Numbered from the stretch's first letter, positions 24,248 through 33,124 are shown. The stretch is DNA of 39,146 nt from a bacterium (GCA_025360745.1 JANYBP010000064.1:1-39146), one strand, 5' to 3'. Translations and numbers: made by a program. The notes: generated by a model from the sequence alone, not told the origin.

Positions 24248-25273
24248 ATGAGTTTCAATGCAGAATATTGCGATAATTTCAGATACAGACTGTTCTTCAT
24301 TGTTATCTCCGTTTTCGGGACGTTATCTTTGTTGCCTGCGGAGCAAACAAATGATCAGAATGGCGTCTTGAGCGCCATTGTTCAAGGAGTGTCTTATCGC
24401 GATTCTTTGATTAAAAGTGCCTCCGTGAATTTCAGTTTTGAGAAATACAGTATGTTTGAACCAGGTACAACAGAAAACGAAAATATTTCAATGAGAGGAA
24501 CGGCATGTTTTGTCATCAAAGACGATAAGATGCGCCTCGATATGGACTATAAACAGACCGTTTATGCAGGTTCAACAGATCCTCGTGGCGAAGGAGGGAA
24601 AACTAAAATCATCAAACAAACTCATTACTATTCTCGAAACGGTTTGCAGGCGCTTGATAAAGTTGAGAAGAAACTGACTATTCAAAATTCACCTGGTGTA
24701 CCGTTTGTCTGGCCCTTTTCCTTTGGTCTCAACTGGGACCAGGGAACTAATTTCGAAACGAAACGGTTTGGAGATTTGTTATCCGATCTAATGAAGCAAG
24801 GAGTGGTGAGTTTGGGCGGTGAGGAAGTTTTCGAAGGAACAAAGTGCTATGTGGTGATAAGGGTTTATCCTGGCGGAGGCGTACATAAATTGTGGATTGC
24901 GCCTTCACAGGGATACAGTGTGATAAAGATGACAAGGAGTGAACTTGCCAGTAAAGGGGACAGTAAACGTGAACTCGTAGCATTTGAACGAGTTTGCTCC
25001 GTAACAAACATTGTTGGCGATCTTTGGTTGCCCGTATCGGGTATCGAAAAGTACTATTCGGTCAGCCGAACCAGTACGACAATCGAGAATCTGAAATTGT
25101 ATGTCGATCGGGAAACGCGCATAAATGTGACAAGTTATGAGTTGAACAAGGTTTCTGACAACGATGTTACTCCCCCGAGTTTTAATTCGGGGGCATACAA
25201 ATCAGTATGGGACACTAGGATTAACGAATTGATACACCTTACTAACAATCCGAATATGAAAAATCGAGAATGA
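24248..25273 (+). CDS. AT-rich exported protein, LolA-like by appearance
   Basis: 341 residues. An N-terminal hydrophobic segment (LFFIVISVFGTLSLLPA, 15-31) acts as signal or anchor. The rest alternates strands (VNFSFEKYSMF, MRLDMDYKQTVY, KCYVVIRVYPGGGVHKLWIAPSQGYSVIKM) in a way that recalls LolA/LolB-like sorting proteins of planctomycetes, but this is tentative. Base composition is clearly lower in GC than all neighbours, so recent acquisition is likely. The start at 24248 has AAGGGGGG 6-10 nt upstream. A CCCCCGA/TCGGGGG hairpin lies inside the coding end (about 25170-25192, encoding PPSFNSGA), as if a repeat had inserted in frame. Confidence 0.75.
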   Translation: MSFNAEYCDNFRYRLFFIVISVFGTLSLLPAEQTNDQNGVLSAIVQGVSYRDSLIKSASVNFSFEKYSMFEPGTTENENISMRGTACFVIKDDKMRLDMDYKQTVYAGSTDPRGEGGKTKIIKQTHYYSRNGLQALDKVEKKLTIQNSPGVPFVWPFSFGLNWDQGTNFETKRFGDLLSDLMKQGVVSLGGEEVFEGTKCYVVIRVYPGGGVHKLWIAPSQGYSVIKMTRSELASKGDSKRELVAFERVCSVTNIVGDLWLPVSGIEKYYSVSRTSTTIENLKLYVDRETRINVTSYELNKVSDNDVTPPSFNSGAYKSVWDTRINELIHLTNNPNMKNRE

Positions 25274-25466
25274 AGTTAATAAAATTTCTTTGGAGCCTTT
25301 TGCAAAACTCCCGCAAGAACGGGCAGGACGGCGCCCGGTCCTCCAGAAGACGGAGGCAACGGCCTGTTTTCAACATTGGAGTGAAGATGCACGCAGGTGG
25401 CCATCTTCCGAGGCGGTTGGGCTGCCTGGACGAAAGCCGGACTGCCGGATGAAAAGTGAAATATCG

Positions 25467-25493
25467 TCACGCGGAGGCGCGGGGAACGCGGAG
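25467..25493. repeat. CGCGGAGGCGCGG word array
   Basis: CACGCGGAGGCGCGGGG and AACGCGGAG repeat a CGCGGAG unit. Its last GGAG is positioned 10 nt before the MauE-like start and probably serves as its ribosome site. The 230-nt gap before it shows no gene. Confidence 0.55.
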
Positions 25494-25503
25494 TGAATGT
25501 CGG

Positions 25504-26022
25504 ATGCAAATGAAGAAAATTCTAGAGAACGCTTGGGTCGTATTGGCGTTGCGGCTTCTGATCGGCGGGCTCTTCATTTATGCCGGGGCGATCAAGTTTC
25601 AAGACCCGCAAGCGTTCGCGGATAGCATTGCCTCGTTTCAGGTTCTTCCCAGGCAGGCCATCAACTTGCTGGCCTTGAGTCTGCCGCCGTTCGAAGTGAT
25701 GACTGGAATATTGCTCATCGTGAGGCGCTGGCAACGCGTTGGGGCGTTGGCGATCCTTGTCTTATCCGTGATATTTGCGCTGGCTCTCAGTCAGGCCTTG
25801 GTTCGTGGCTTGAAAGTCGATTGCGGCTGTTTTGGCGCGGGCGCGCCTTCCATCTGGAAAACTTGGGCTTCTTTGGGCCGCGACATCTTGTTGATGGCGG
25901 GCGCGTGGGTGATTTACCGCCGGTCAGAAGATAGAATAAACTACGAAACACGCGAAATGCGCGAAAATAATGGACACGATTGCGTTCACGGCGCTAACGT
26001 TACTCACCACGGATTACACTGA
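25504..26022 (+). CDS. DoxX/MauE-family membrane protein
   Basis: 172 residues with four membrane segments. LRLLIGGLFIYAGAIKFQDP near residue 17 is the DoxX/MauE signature, and VDCGCFG (about 116-122) carries the two cysteines typical of MauE-like proteins linked to disulphide or quinone chemistry (known for relatives, inferred here). No thiol-disulphide partner is adjacent. The real fold ends around WVIYRRSED. The last 30 residues (NYETREMRENN ... HHGLH) are encoded by two nested intergenic repeat words, and the stop lies inside the inner one. ATG 25510 is an alternative start. Confidence 0.8.
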   Translation: MQMKKILENAWVVLALRLLIGGLFIYAGAIKFQDPQAFADSIASFQVLPRQAINLLALSLPPFEVMTGILLIVRRWQRVGALAILVLSVIFALALSQALVRGLKVDCGCFGAGAPSIWKTWASLGRDILLMAGAWVIYRRSEDRINYETREMRENNGHDCVHGANVTHHGLH

Positions 26023-26139
26023 TGGCACGGATAAGGAAAATCTCCTTTCAGTGTTCATCTGTGGTTCGATTTTTTTGGTTGCGGGCATAACTCGCATTCG
26101 TACGACAATTAACCAATCTTGTCGCGTTTTTCGTAGTTT
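25938..26139. repeat. Nested inverted repeats of two different words
   Basis: Outer arms AAACTACGAAACACGCGA (25938-25955) and its complement at 26122-26139 match at 17 of 18 positions. Inner arms ACCACGGATTACACTGA (26006-26022) and its complement at 26048-26065 match at about 14 of 18. The two words are unrelated and lie concentrically. The MauE stop is the last codon of the inner left arm. Confidence 0.85.
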
Positions 26140-26175
26140 AAAATCTTGGTCTCTGAGTAACGGCGATTCGGCCGC

Positions 26176-26407
26176 ACGGTTGATATTGCTTTCGCCTGGC
26201 TACTACCCGCGGGAAAGCGGGATCGCTTTTGGCGAGGATAGTCCGGTCGAGATTTTCTTCGGGGCGTTTTCCCAATCCAGTTGTCTTGCGGAATGGGAGG
26301 AAACCGGAAAAGTCCGCCGTATCGCCGGGGCGGGTGATTTCATTCCAACCTGGCCGGAGATAGTCTTTGGAGAGACGAGCCCATTCGACGGAATGACGGC
26401 GGATTGA
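26176..26407 (+). other. Open frame of doubtful status, possible gene fragment
   Basis: A coherent-looking frame (RLILLSPGYYPRESGIAFG, VEIFFGAFSQSSCLAEWEE, DFIPTWPEIVFGETSPFDG) of about 75 codons ends at 26407. It has no plausible start, since upstream is the nested repeat, and no family is recognised. It may be the end of a gene whose start was lost. The rest of the gap to the tRNA shows only a direct duplication of GCCGGACAAAACGCT-like sequence at about 26432-26460. Confidence 0.25.
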
Positions 26408-26502
26408 CGCGACGGCGGACGGGCCAAATGCCGGACAAAACGCTGCCGGACAAAACGCTTGCAGAGCGGTGCGGGAGTATGGCAGACTTTCGCTTCTGCT
26501 TG

Positions 26503-26579
26503 GGGGGCGTAGCTCAATTGGTTAGAGTCCCAGACTGTCGATCTGGTTGTTGCGGGTTCGAGCCCCGTCGCTCCCGCCA
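26503..26579 (+). tRNA. tRNA-Asp (GTC)
   Basis: 77 nt with encoded CCA. Acceptor GGGGGCG pairs with CGCTCCC; D stem GCTC/GAGT; anticodon arm CCAGA-CTGTCGA-TCTGG reading GTC; 5-nt variable loop; T arm GCGGG-TTCGAGC-CCCGT; discriminator G. There is a G-T pair in the D, T and acceptor stems each. It is followed by apt after 27 nt. No integrase or att repeat is seen beside it. Confidence 0.95.
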
Positions 26580-26606
26580 TTTTCGGTCCGAACAGGAGAG
26601 TGCCAT

Positions 26607-27125
26607 ATGAGTTCACGTCTCGCTGCCGCCGTGCGTGGAATCCCCGACTTTCCCAAACCCGGCATTCTCTTTTTCGACATCGCGCCGATTCTCGGCAATC
26701 CCGCGCTTTTCCGGGAATGCATGGACATCTTTGCCGCCCGCCACAAGGACACGGGCATCGGCAAGATCGCGGCCATCGACGCCCGCGGCTTCATCTTCGG
26801 CGGCGCGCTGGCCGATCGCCTGGGCGTGGGGTTCGCGCCGATCCGCAAGAAGGGCAAACTGCCCTTCAAGACCTACGACGAGAGTTACGATCTGGAATAC
26901 GGCAGCGCCACGCTGTCCGTTCACCAGGATGCGTTTCATGCCGGCGAGAAGGTCGTGATTTTGGACGATCTGCTGGCGACCGGCGGTACGGCCGCGGCCG
27001 CGGCGCGCCTTGTCGAACGCGCCGGCGGCAAGGTGGCGGAGGTGGATTTCCTGATCGAACTCAAGGAACTGCGCGGCCGCGAAAAACTGCGCGGCTACAA
27101 GGTCTTCGCCGCGCTGGCGCTTTGA
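26607..27125 (+). CDS. apt: Adenine phosphoribosyltransferase
   Basis: Purine salvage: adenine plus PRPP gives AMP, cytoplasmic. 172 residues, normal length. IPDFPKPGILFFDIAPIL (12-29) is the family N-terminus, DARGFIFGGALA (58-69) binds adenine, and the PRPP loop is VVILDDLLATGGTA (116-129). The start at 26607 has AGGAGAG 6-8 nt upstream. It is immediately downstream of tRNA-Asp and convergent with corA, whose stop is 28 nt away. Confidence 0.97.
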   Translation: MSSRLAAAVRGIPDFPKPGILFFDIAPILGNPALFRECMDIFAARHKDTGIGKIAAIDARGFIFGGALADRLGVGFAPIRKKGKLPFKTYDESYDLEYGSATLSVHQDAFHAGEKVVILDDLLATGGTAAAAARLVERAGGKVAEVDFLIELKELRGREKLRGYKVFAALAL

Positions 27126-27153
27126 GCCGCGCGCCGCGCGCCGCCACGGCGCC

Positions 27154-28131
27154 TCAGTACCAGCCCTTGCGTTTCATCAACCAGTAGATCATCCACGTCA
27201 ACGCGCCGGAAAGGCCCAGGACCCAGAAATAACTGAAGGTCATGGAATGGCTGGTGCTGGGCCATTGCTGGACGTTCATGCCGTAAAAACTGGTGACGGC
27301 CAAAATGGGCATGGCCAGCGTGGCCATGATGGTCAAAACCTTGATCACGCGGTTGATCTGGTTCTGCTGCAGGTTCAGGTGGACCTGCAGCGTGCTGGTC
27401 AGCGCTTCGCGATAGTTGTCGGCCTGGGTGCTGATGCGCACCAGTTGATCGAGCAGGTCGCGGTAGTACGGCAACATGCTGGGACGCACGATCTTGAACT
27501 CACCGTGGGCGATCCGGGAGATGACGTCGCGCTGCGGTCCGGCAATCTGACGCAGCATCGTGACCTGCGATTTCAAGTGCATGACCTGCGGCAGGATTTC
27601 GATGTTGGGGTCGCGCAGCACGGCTTCCTCGATGTTGGAAATATCCACGTTGAGCTGTTCCATGGCCGGCGCATAATTTTCCAGTAGCAGATCGAGGATC
27701 GTGTAGGTCAGGCGGTCGGGGGCGCGGGCCACCGCCGAGGCGTTTTGCCTGACCCGTTCGATCGCGGCCGTGACGCTGCGCAAGGGATCGCGATGGAAGG
27801 TGACCAGAAAGTTCTTGCCGATGAAAAGGTTCAATTCCGTGGTGCGGAATTCGCTGGCGCTGTAATCCACGGCATGCAGGATCATGAAGAGGTAGCCGTT
27901 GTATTCCTCGACCTTGGGCCGGTCGCTGGGGGTGACGCAGTCCTCGATCGACAGGGGATGGAAGTGGAAAGCTTCATCCAGCAGTTGCCGGGTCTCCTCC
28001 TCGCCGGCATCGTTCGCGTCCACCCAGAACTGCAGACCCTCGTCTTGCATCAGGACTTTTAGCAGGTCGATGGAAATGTCCTGGCTGATCAGGCGTCCCT
28101 GGGTCTGACTGAAAACGAAGATGTGTACCAT
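27154..28131 (-). CDS. corA: CorA-family Mg2+/Co2+ transporter
   Basis: 325 residues. Large cytoplasmic N-terminal domain and two C-terminal membrane segments; the signature GMN follows the first (TSFYGMNVQQWP, GMN at 284-286). HPLSIEDCVTPSDRPKVEEYNGYLFM-like elements (57-83) are typical of the family. Pentameric divalent cation channel in the inner membrane. The start at 28131 is 2 nt after the argS stop, so the two are co-translated in that order. The polypeptide ends KRKGWY, a usual CorA-like basic tail. Confidence 0.96.
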   Translation of the reverse strand: MVHIFVFSQTQGRLISQDISIDLLKVLMQDEGLQFWVDANDAGEEETRQLLDEAFHFHPLSIEDCVTPSDRPKVEEYNGYLFMILHAVDYSASEFRTTELNLFIGKNFLVTFHRDPLRSVTAAIERVRQNASAVARAPDRLTYTILDLLLENYAPAMEQLNVDISNIEEAVLRDPNIEILPQVMHLKSQVTMLRQIAGPQRDVISRIAHGEFKIVRPSMLPYYRDLLDQLVRISTQADNYREALTSTLQVHLNLQQNQINRVIKVLTIMATLAMPILAVTSFYGMNVQQWPSTSHSMTFSYFWVLGLSGALTWMIYWLMKRKGWY

Positions 28132-28133
28132 GG

Positions 28134-29852
28134 TCAGATGCGTTCGGGGGTTTCGATGCCGAGCAGGTTCAGGCCGCGGCGCAGCACGTTGCCGGTCGCG
28201 CGGCCCAGGCGGATGCGGCTTTCGCGCACGCCGCCGGGGGCCTTGAGAAAGGGCAGGTTCTGGTAGAAGCCGCTATAGGCGCCGGCGGTCTCGTAGAGAT
28301 AGTCGGCCAGCAGACTGGGCTTGTCGTTTTCCACGGCGTGCAGGACGGCTTCGGGAAAACGCAGCAGGCGCAGGGCCAGATCCCGTTCGAGCGGATCGGT
28401 CAGCGCGATCGGATGGCTCTCCAGCGCGCCGTCGGGGAATTGCGCGCGGTACTTGTCGAGCACGCTGGCGATGCGGGCGCAGGCGTATTGCAAATAGGGC
28501 GCGGAATTGCCGTTCATGGCCAGCGCCTTATCCCAGGAGAAAGTCACGAGGCTCTGGGGATTCTGACTGAGATCGGCGTATTTTACGGCGCCGATACCGA
28601 CCGCGCGGGCGACTTCCGCGCGGTTCGCCTCGGGCATGCCGGGGCTGTTGGCGTCCACCAGCTGGCGGGCCTTGGCCTCGGCCTCGTCCAGCAGCCGCTC
28701 CAGTTTGATCACGTTGCCCTGGCGGGTGGAAAAGGTGCCCTCGGGCAGGCGCATCAGGCCGAACCAGACATGTTCCAGGCGCGTCGTGACGCCCAGCCGG
28801 CGGCAGATGGCGAAGACCTGGCGGAAGTGCAGTTGCTGGCGCTCGTCGGTGACGTAGACGATGGCTTCGGGCGCGAATTCCTCGACGCGCGCCAGCACGG
28901 TGGCGATATCGGTCGCCGCGTAGTTGAACCCGCCGTCGCTCTTGCGCACGATGCAAGGCGGCAGTTTTTCCTCCTCGAGAAAGACGACCTGCGCGCCCTC
29001 GCTTTCGCGCACGAGGCCGTGCTGGCGCAGGCGTTCCAGCGTGCCTTCCAGCAGGTTGTGATACCAGCTCTCGCCGCGCACCAGGTCGAAGCGCACGTTC
29101 AGACGGTCGTAGATGCGCTGGAATTCGCCGAGACTGAGCGCGACGAATTGCTTCCAGAGCGCCAGGTTGTCCGCGTCGCCGCTCTGCAACTTGACCAGTT
29201 CCGCGCGCGCGGCGTCGAGCCAGGCGGGATCTTCCTTGGTCTTTTCGTAACTCTTGACGTAGATGCGCTCGAGTTCCTCGACCGGGCTGGCGGCCAGCGC
29301 GGCGCGGTCCAGGAAGTGGCGGTAGCCCATCAGGATGATGCCGAACTGGGTGCCCCAGTCGCCCAGGTGATTGTCCGAGATCACGCGGTATCCCAGCGCG
29401 CGGTGCAGGCGGTCGAGGGCGTTGCCGATGACCGTCGAGCGGATGTGGCCGATGTGCATCGGCTTGGCGACGTTCGGACTGGAGTAATCCAGCAGGACCG
29501 TGCGGCCGGCGCCGGGCTGGGTCAGCGCGGCCTCGGGCGCGGCGTCGAGGGCGTTCACGCGCGCGGCCAGCCAGTCGTCCGAGAGGTGGATGTTGATGAA
29601 GCCCGGCCCGGCGATTTCCAGTCTGGCGACGGCCGGGTGGGCCGGCAGGGCGGCCTGGACGGCGCCGGCGACCGTGCGCGGCGGCTGGTGGCGGCGCTTG
29701 CCGATCGCCATGGCCTGGTTGCACTGGTAGTCGCCAAAGCCGGCCTGCACGGCGGGCACGACGGAAATGCCGGCCAGATCCCCGTCGGGATCGGCGCCGC
29801 GAAAGCCCTCCCGCATCCAGTCGGCCAAAAGTTGATTTACCGTCTGATCCAT
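28134..29852 (-). CDS. argS: Arginyl-tRNA synthetase
   Basis: Charges tRNA-Arg. 572 residues, class I. N-terminal Arg-S additional domain (1-95: GDYQCNQAMAIGK, GPGFINIHL), HIGH motif in PMHIGHIRST (131-140), a KMSKS-equivalent region FSTRQGNVI, and the C-terminal DALR anticodon domain (YACARIASVLDKY onward). The start at 29852 is preferred: the ATG 36 nt upstream lies in an intergenic repeat and adds a non-family leader. Minus-strand order is phosphomannomutase, argS, corA, with only short gaps. Confidence 0.97.
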   Translation of the reverse strand: MDQTVNQLLADWMREGFRGADPDGDLAGISVVPAVQAGFGDYQCNQAMAIGKRRHQPPRTVAGAVQAALPAHPAVARLEIAGPGFINIHLSDDWLAARVNALDAAPEAALTQPGAGRTVLLDYSSPNVAKPMHIGHIRSTVIGNALDRLHRALGYRVISDNHLGDWGTQFGIILMGYRHFLDRAALAASPVEELERIYVKSYEKTKEDPAWLDAARAELVKLQSGDADNLALWKQFVALSLGEFQRIYDRLNVRFDLVRGESWYHNLLEGTLERLRQHGLVRESEGAQVVFLEEEKLPPCIVRKSDGGFNYAATDIATVLARVEEFAPEAIVYVTDERQQLHFRQVFAICRRLGVTTRLEHVWFGLMRLPEGTFSTRQGNVIKLERLLDEAEAKARQLVDANSPGMPEANRAEVARAVGIGAVKYADLSQNPQSLVTFSWDKALAMNGNSAPYLQYACARIASVLDKYRAQFPDGALESHPIALTDPLERDLALRLLRFPEAVLHAVENDKPSLLADYLYETAGAYSGFYQNLPFLKAPGGVRESRIRLGRATGNVLRRGLNLLGIETPERI

Positions 29853-29879
29853 GTGCGTTCCCGCCCTGGCATTTTCTTT

Positions 29880-29904
29880 ATCGTTCATCGTTCATAATTC
29901 ATCG
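29880..29904. repeat. GATGAACGAT array at the phosphomannomutase stop
   Basis: On the minus strand CGATGAATTATGAACGATGA and so on: three copies of the same word as at 35945-36082. The phosphomannomutase stop codon (29899-29901) lies inside it. Confidence 0.8.
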
Positions 29905-31230
29905 TTTCTTCCTGATGATCGCCAGGATCTCGTCGCGCCGCCGCCGCATGTCCGCCTCGGTCGTGGCCTCGAGATTGAGGCGCACCAGCGGTTCGGTATT
30001 GGAACAGCGCACGTTGAACCACCAGTCCTTGTATTCGACGGAAAGACCGTCGAGTTCGAAACTGTGCCCGCCGGTGTAGGTGGCGCGCAACTGCGCCAGC
30101 ACGGCCTGCGGATCGGCGACCTCGCTGTTGATCTCGCCGCTGGCGAAATAGCGCTGGAAAGGCTTGATCAACTGCGAAAGCGTCTGTCCCGACTGCGTCA
30201 CGATGTCGGCCACGTAAAGCACGGCCAGCGAGGAGCTTTCGGTGAAATAGTTGTCGCGGAAATAGTAATGCCCGGAAAGTTCGCCCGCGAAGATGGCATC
30301 GCTCTCGCGCATCTGCTGCTTGATGAAGGCATGCCCGACGCGGCTCATCATGGGGGTCCCGCCGTTCTCGGCGATCACTTCCTTGACCGTCCAACTGCTG
30401 CGCAGATCGTAATAGATCACGCCCTTCCGGCGCTGCAGCAGGCTGCGGGCGATCAGGGCGATGATCATGTCCATCGGCACGATGGCGCCGGTTTCGTCCA
30501 CGAACCCCGCGCGGTCGGCATCGCCGTCGAAGGCCACGCCGAAATCGAAAGCGCCGGATTTGACCGTTTGACAGAGGGTCTCGAGGGTTTCCAGTTTGAG
30601 CGGGTTGGCCTCGTGGTTCGGGAAGCCGCCGTCGAGCTTGTCGAAAAGGCGCGTCATATCCACCAGCCCCTCGAGCACCCTGGCCTCGTAGATGCCCATG
30701 GAGTTGGCGAAATCCACGGCGATGTGGACCGGGCGGGGCAGTTTCAGGCCGGCCGACTTGCGGATGTGGGCCACGTAGGCCGGGACGATGTCGTAGCTTG
30801 TCACGCGGCCGGGTTGCGCGGCGGCCGGGGCGAAGGCGTTGCCGTTCGCCAGGCGTTCGATGTCGGCGATGCCGGTGAGTCCGCTGATCGGCACCGCCTG
30901 GGCGCGGCAGAGTTTGAAGCCGTTCCACTCGCCGGGGTTGTGCGAGGCGGTGATCATGATGCTGGCGTCGGCGCCCAGCGAACCGTTGGCGAAGTACGAC
31001 ATCGGCGTCGAGCAGAGTCCGACGTCGATCACGTCGGCTCCCTGCATCGTCAGGCCGCGCGTCAAGGCGTCGAAGAGCGGTTTGGAATGCGTCCGCATGT
31101 CGCGTCCGACCACGACCTTGCGGCAGCCGAGGAAGGTGGCGAAAGCGCGCCCGATGCGGAAGGCCAGCTCGTCGGTCAGCGTCTTTCCGTAAATGCCGCG
31201 GATATCGTAGGCCTTGAAAATTCCAGCCAT
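29899..31230 (-). CDS. Phosphomannomutase/phosphoglucomutase
   Basis: 443 residues of the alpha-D-phosphohexomutase family, interconverting hexose 1- and 6-phosphates for glycogen, nucleotide sugar and envelope synthesis. Active-site serine loop ITASHNPGEWNG (93-104, Ser96), metal loop DGDADR (235-240), sugar-binding GELSGH (316-321) and phosphate-binding RCSNTEPLVRL near 409. The GELSGH form points to dual PMM/PGM (AlgC-like) activity. Start at 31230 with AAGGAGC upstream. Followed by argS 46 nt later. Confidence 0.94.
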   Translation of the reverse strand: MAGIFKAYDIRGIYGKTLTDELAFRIGRAFATFLGCRKVVVGRDMRTHSKPLFDALTRGLTMQGADVIDVGLCSTPMSYFANGSLGADASIMITASHNPGEWNGFKLCRAQAVPISGLTGIADIERLANGNAFAPAAAQPGRVTSYDIVPAYVAHIRKSAGLKLPRPVHIAVDFANSMGIYEARVLEGLVDMTRLFDKLDGGFPNHEANPLKLETLETLCQTVKSGAFDFGVAFDGDADRAGFVDETGAIVPMDMIIALIARSLLQRRKGVIYYDLRSSWTVKEVIAENGGTPMMSRVGHAFIKQQMRESDAIFAGELSGHYYFRDNYFTESSSLAVLYVADIVTQSGQTLSQLIKPFQRYFASGEINSEVADPQAVLAQLRATYTGGHSFELDGLSVEYKDWWFNVRCSNTEPLVRLNLEATTEADMRRRRDEILAIIRKKR

Positions 31231-31268
31231 TTGCCAGCTCCTTGAATCGGTGTCGTTGTCAGTCTGCG

Positions 31269-31297
31269 TTTATACCGGCGCGCCCGCGTGGAAGCAA
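31269..31297 (-). promoter_or_regulatory. Predicted phosphomannomutase promoter
   Basis: On the minus strand TTGCTT (31292-31297) and TATAAA (31269-31274) are 17 nt apart, about 40 nt upstream of the start. The -10 box is good, the -35 only 3 of 6. Confidence 0.4.
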
Positions 31298-31374
31298 GCG
31301 GTAAGGCGCGATTAATCTTCTTGCAAGCGCCGCATGGCCGTAATAGCTTCCTGTCACGGTCATACAGGAAGATC

Positions 31375-32025
31375 ATGTCGGCGCCTAATTCCACAATTCC
31401 GAACCCCGATTCAGTCAGCGCGACGCAGTCCCGGCCTTTGGCGATCAGCGTTTTGGGCTCGGGCAAGGGCAGCAACCTGGAGGCGATCTTCGACGCGATC
31501 GCCGCCGGCAAATTGCGCGCCCGCGTGGTCTGCGTGATCGCGGACGTGGCGTCGGCCTACATTCTGGAACGGGCCAGGGCGCACGGCGTGCCCGCCTTCT
31601 TTTTGGATGCCGGACCGTCCAAAACCCGCCTCGACGGCGATGGCGAACGGCGTTACATCGAAACCCTGCGCCGCCATGGCGCCGAAGTGGTGGCCCTGGC
31701 CGGTTTCATGCGGATCGTCAAGCCCGCGCTGCTGGCGGCCTATGCGGGGCGGATCGTCAACATCCATCCCTCGCTCTTGCCGGCCTTTCCGGGACTGGAA
31801 GCCTGGAAGCAGGCCCTGCGGAGCGGCGCAAAAACGGCCGGCTGCACGGTACACCTGGTGGACGCCGGCACCGACACGGGCCCGGTTCTGGTGCAAAAAA
31901 CGGCGCCGGTGCTCGACGACGATACGCCCGAAACCCTGCACGCCCGCATCCAAATCCAGGAGCACATTGCCTATCCCGAAGCGTTGAACCTGCTGGCCCG
32001 GCGCCTGCGCGGCGCGTGCGTGTAA
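31375..32025 (+). CDS. purN: Phosphoribosylglycinamide formyltransferase
   Basis: Third step of purine synthesis: transfers formyl from 10-formyl-THF to GAR. 216 residues with an extra 20-residue N-terminus. Seen: GSGKGSNLEAI (28-38; families usually show SGxGSNxQ), LAGFMRIV (108-115), NIHPSLLPAFPG (129-140) and the catalytic-site GTDTGPV (165-171). The start at 31375 has CAGGAAG 3-10 nt upstream; an earlier in-frame start would lack one. Divergent from the phosphomannomutase gene, and followed by a UroD-like gene on the same strand. Confidence 0.94.
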   Translation: MSAPNSTIPNPDSVSATQSRPLAISVLGSGKGSNLEAIFDAIAAGKLRARVVCVIADVASAYILERARAHGVPAFFLDAGPSKTRLDGDGERRYIETLRRHGAEVVALAGFMRIVKPALLAAYAGRIVNIHPSLLPAFPGLEAWKQALRSGAKTAGCTVHLVDAGTDTGPVLVQKTAPVLDDDTPETLHARIQIQEHIAYPEALNLLARRLRGACV

Positions 32026-32066
32026 ATCCGCCGACTGACCCAATGTCCTGAAAATAAGGAGTAAAA

Positions 32067-33044
32067 ATGGCAATGTCCGCACGCGATGTTGTGGCGCGAA
32101 CGATAAGATTTCAGGGGGCGGATCGCATCCCGTATGCGCTCACCGAAAAACTCGGTTCCGATTTTGCAGGCGTGGGAATGACCCCATCCCCGGATGCGCG
32201 TCCCAAGACCGGCGTGGACGAATGGGGCTGCGAGTGGCATAACATCGGCATTTCCAATCTGGGCGAGATTAAAGAACCCGCGCTCAAAGAGTGGGCTGAT
32301 TGGGGGAAACTGAGTATTCCCGACATTCGGGATCCGAAACGATGGACGAGACTTGAAGGCGCTCGTGAACGTGCCGGCGATAAGTTCCTTTTGGCCGGCG
32401 GCATTTCATTGTATGAACGCGTTCACTTTATCAGAGGGCTGGAGAACACCTGGGTGGACATTCACACGGCCACGGCAGAACTCGGACGCTTGATCGATCT
32501 GCTGGTCGAAATGAATCTCCATGCCATCGAGAGATACGCAAAGGCCGGCGCCGACGGTTATATGTGGTGCGACGACTGGGGCTTGCAGAACCAACTGATG
32601 ATCTCGCCGGAATCGTGGCGCGCGATATGGAAGCCGCGGTACGCCCGGGTGTACCGCGCGGCTCGTGATGCCGGACTGCTGACTTTTCTGCACAGTTGCG
32701 GCGACATTACCGCCATCCTCGACGATTTGATCGAGATCGGACTGGATGTGATCCAGATGGACCAGCAGGAGAACATGGGGCTGGAACTGTTGGGTCAGCG
32801 CTTCGGCGGCCGCATCACGTTCTGGTGCCCGGTCGACATACAGGCCACCATGGTGTATGGCACGCCCGACGACATCCGGGCCTATTGCCGCAAGTTGGTC
32901 GCCACGCTTGGCCGCCCGAAAGGCGGTTTCATCGCCAAGTGGTACAACGATCCCGCCGGCGCCGGCCACAGGCAGGTTGCTATTGACGCCATGTGCGACG
33001 AGTTTATGAAACTCAGTTCTGCGGCGTTTGTTCTTGCGAAATGA
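32067..33044 (+). CDS. Uroporphyrinogen decarboxylase-family protein, second type
   Basis: 325 residues with a UroD-like barrel. MSARDVVARTIRFQGADRIPY at the N-terminus, YMWCDDWGLQNQLMISPESWR (165-185), LHSCGDITAILDDLIEIGLD (208-227) and WCPVDIQATM (253-262). His209 and Cys211 could be zinc ligands, with Cys254 as a third; this is inference from corrinoid methyltransferases. Such proteins often occur in sugar or aromatic-methyl metabolism with unknown substrate. AAGGAG lies upstream of the start at 32067. Only about 41 nt from purN, so possibly co-transcribed. Confidence 0.82.
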   Translation: MAMSARDVVARTIRFQGADRIPYALTEKLGSDFAGVGMTPSPDARPKTGVDEWGCEWHNIGISNLGEIKEPALKEWADWGKLSIPDIRDPKRWTRLEGARERAGDKFLLAGGISLYERVHFIRGLENTWVDIHTATAELGRLIDLLVEMNLHAIERYAKAGADGYMWCDDWGLQNQLMISPESWRAIWKPRYARVYRAARDAGLLTFLHSCGDITAILDDLIEIGLDVIQMDQQENMGLELLGQRFGGRITFWCPVDIQATMVYGTPDDIRAYCRKLVATLGRPKGGFIAKWYNDPAGAGHRQVAIDAMCDEFMKLSSAAFVLAK

Positions 33045-33124
33045 AATGCCATAGTGTTATCTTAAGGCATCTATAAACCGCGTTTAAGGCGTACTGGCCG
33101 CAAGAAAGAGAGAGGGTGGTTGCA

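Noticed and set aside
26203..26616. Minus-strand frame across tRNA-Asp giving an AGATGLEPATTRSTVWDS-type peptide
   Set aside because: This is the well-known false protein obtained by translating the complement of a tRNA gene.
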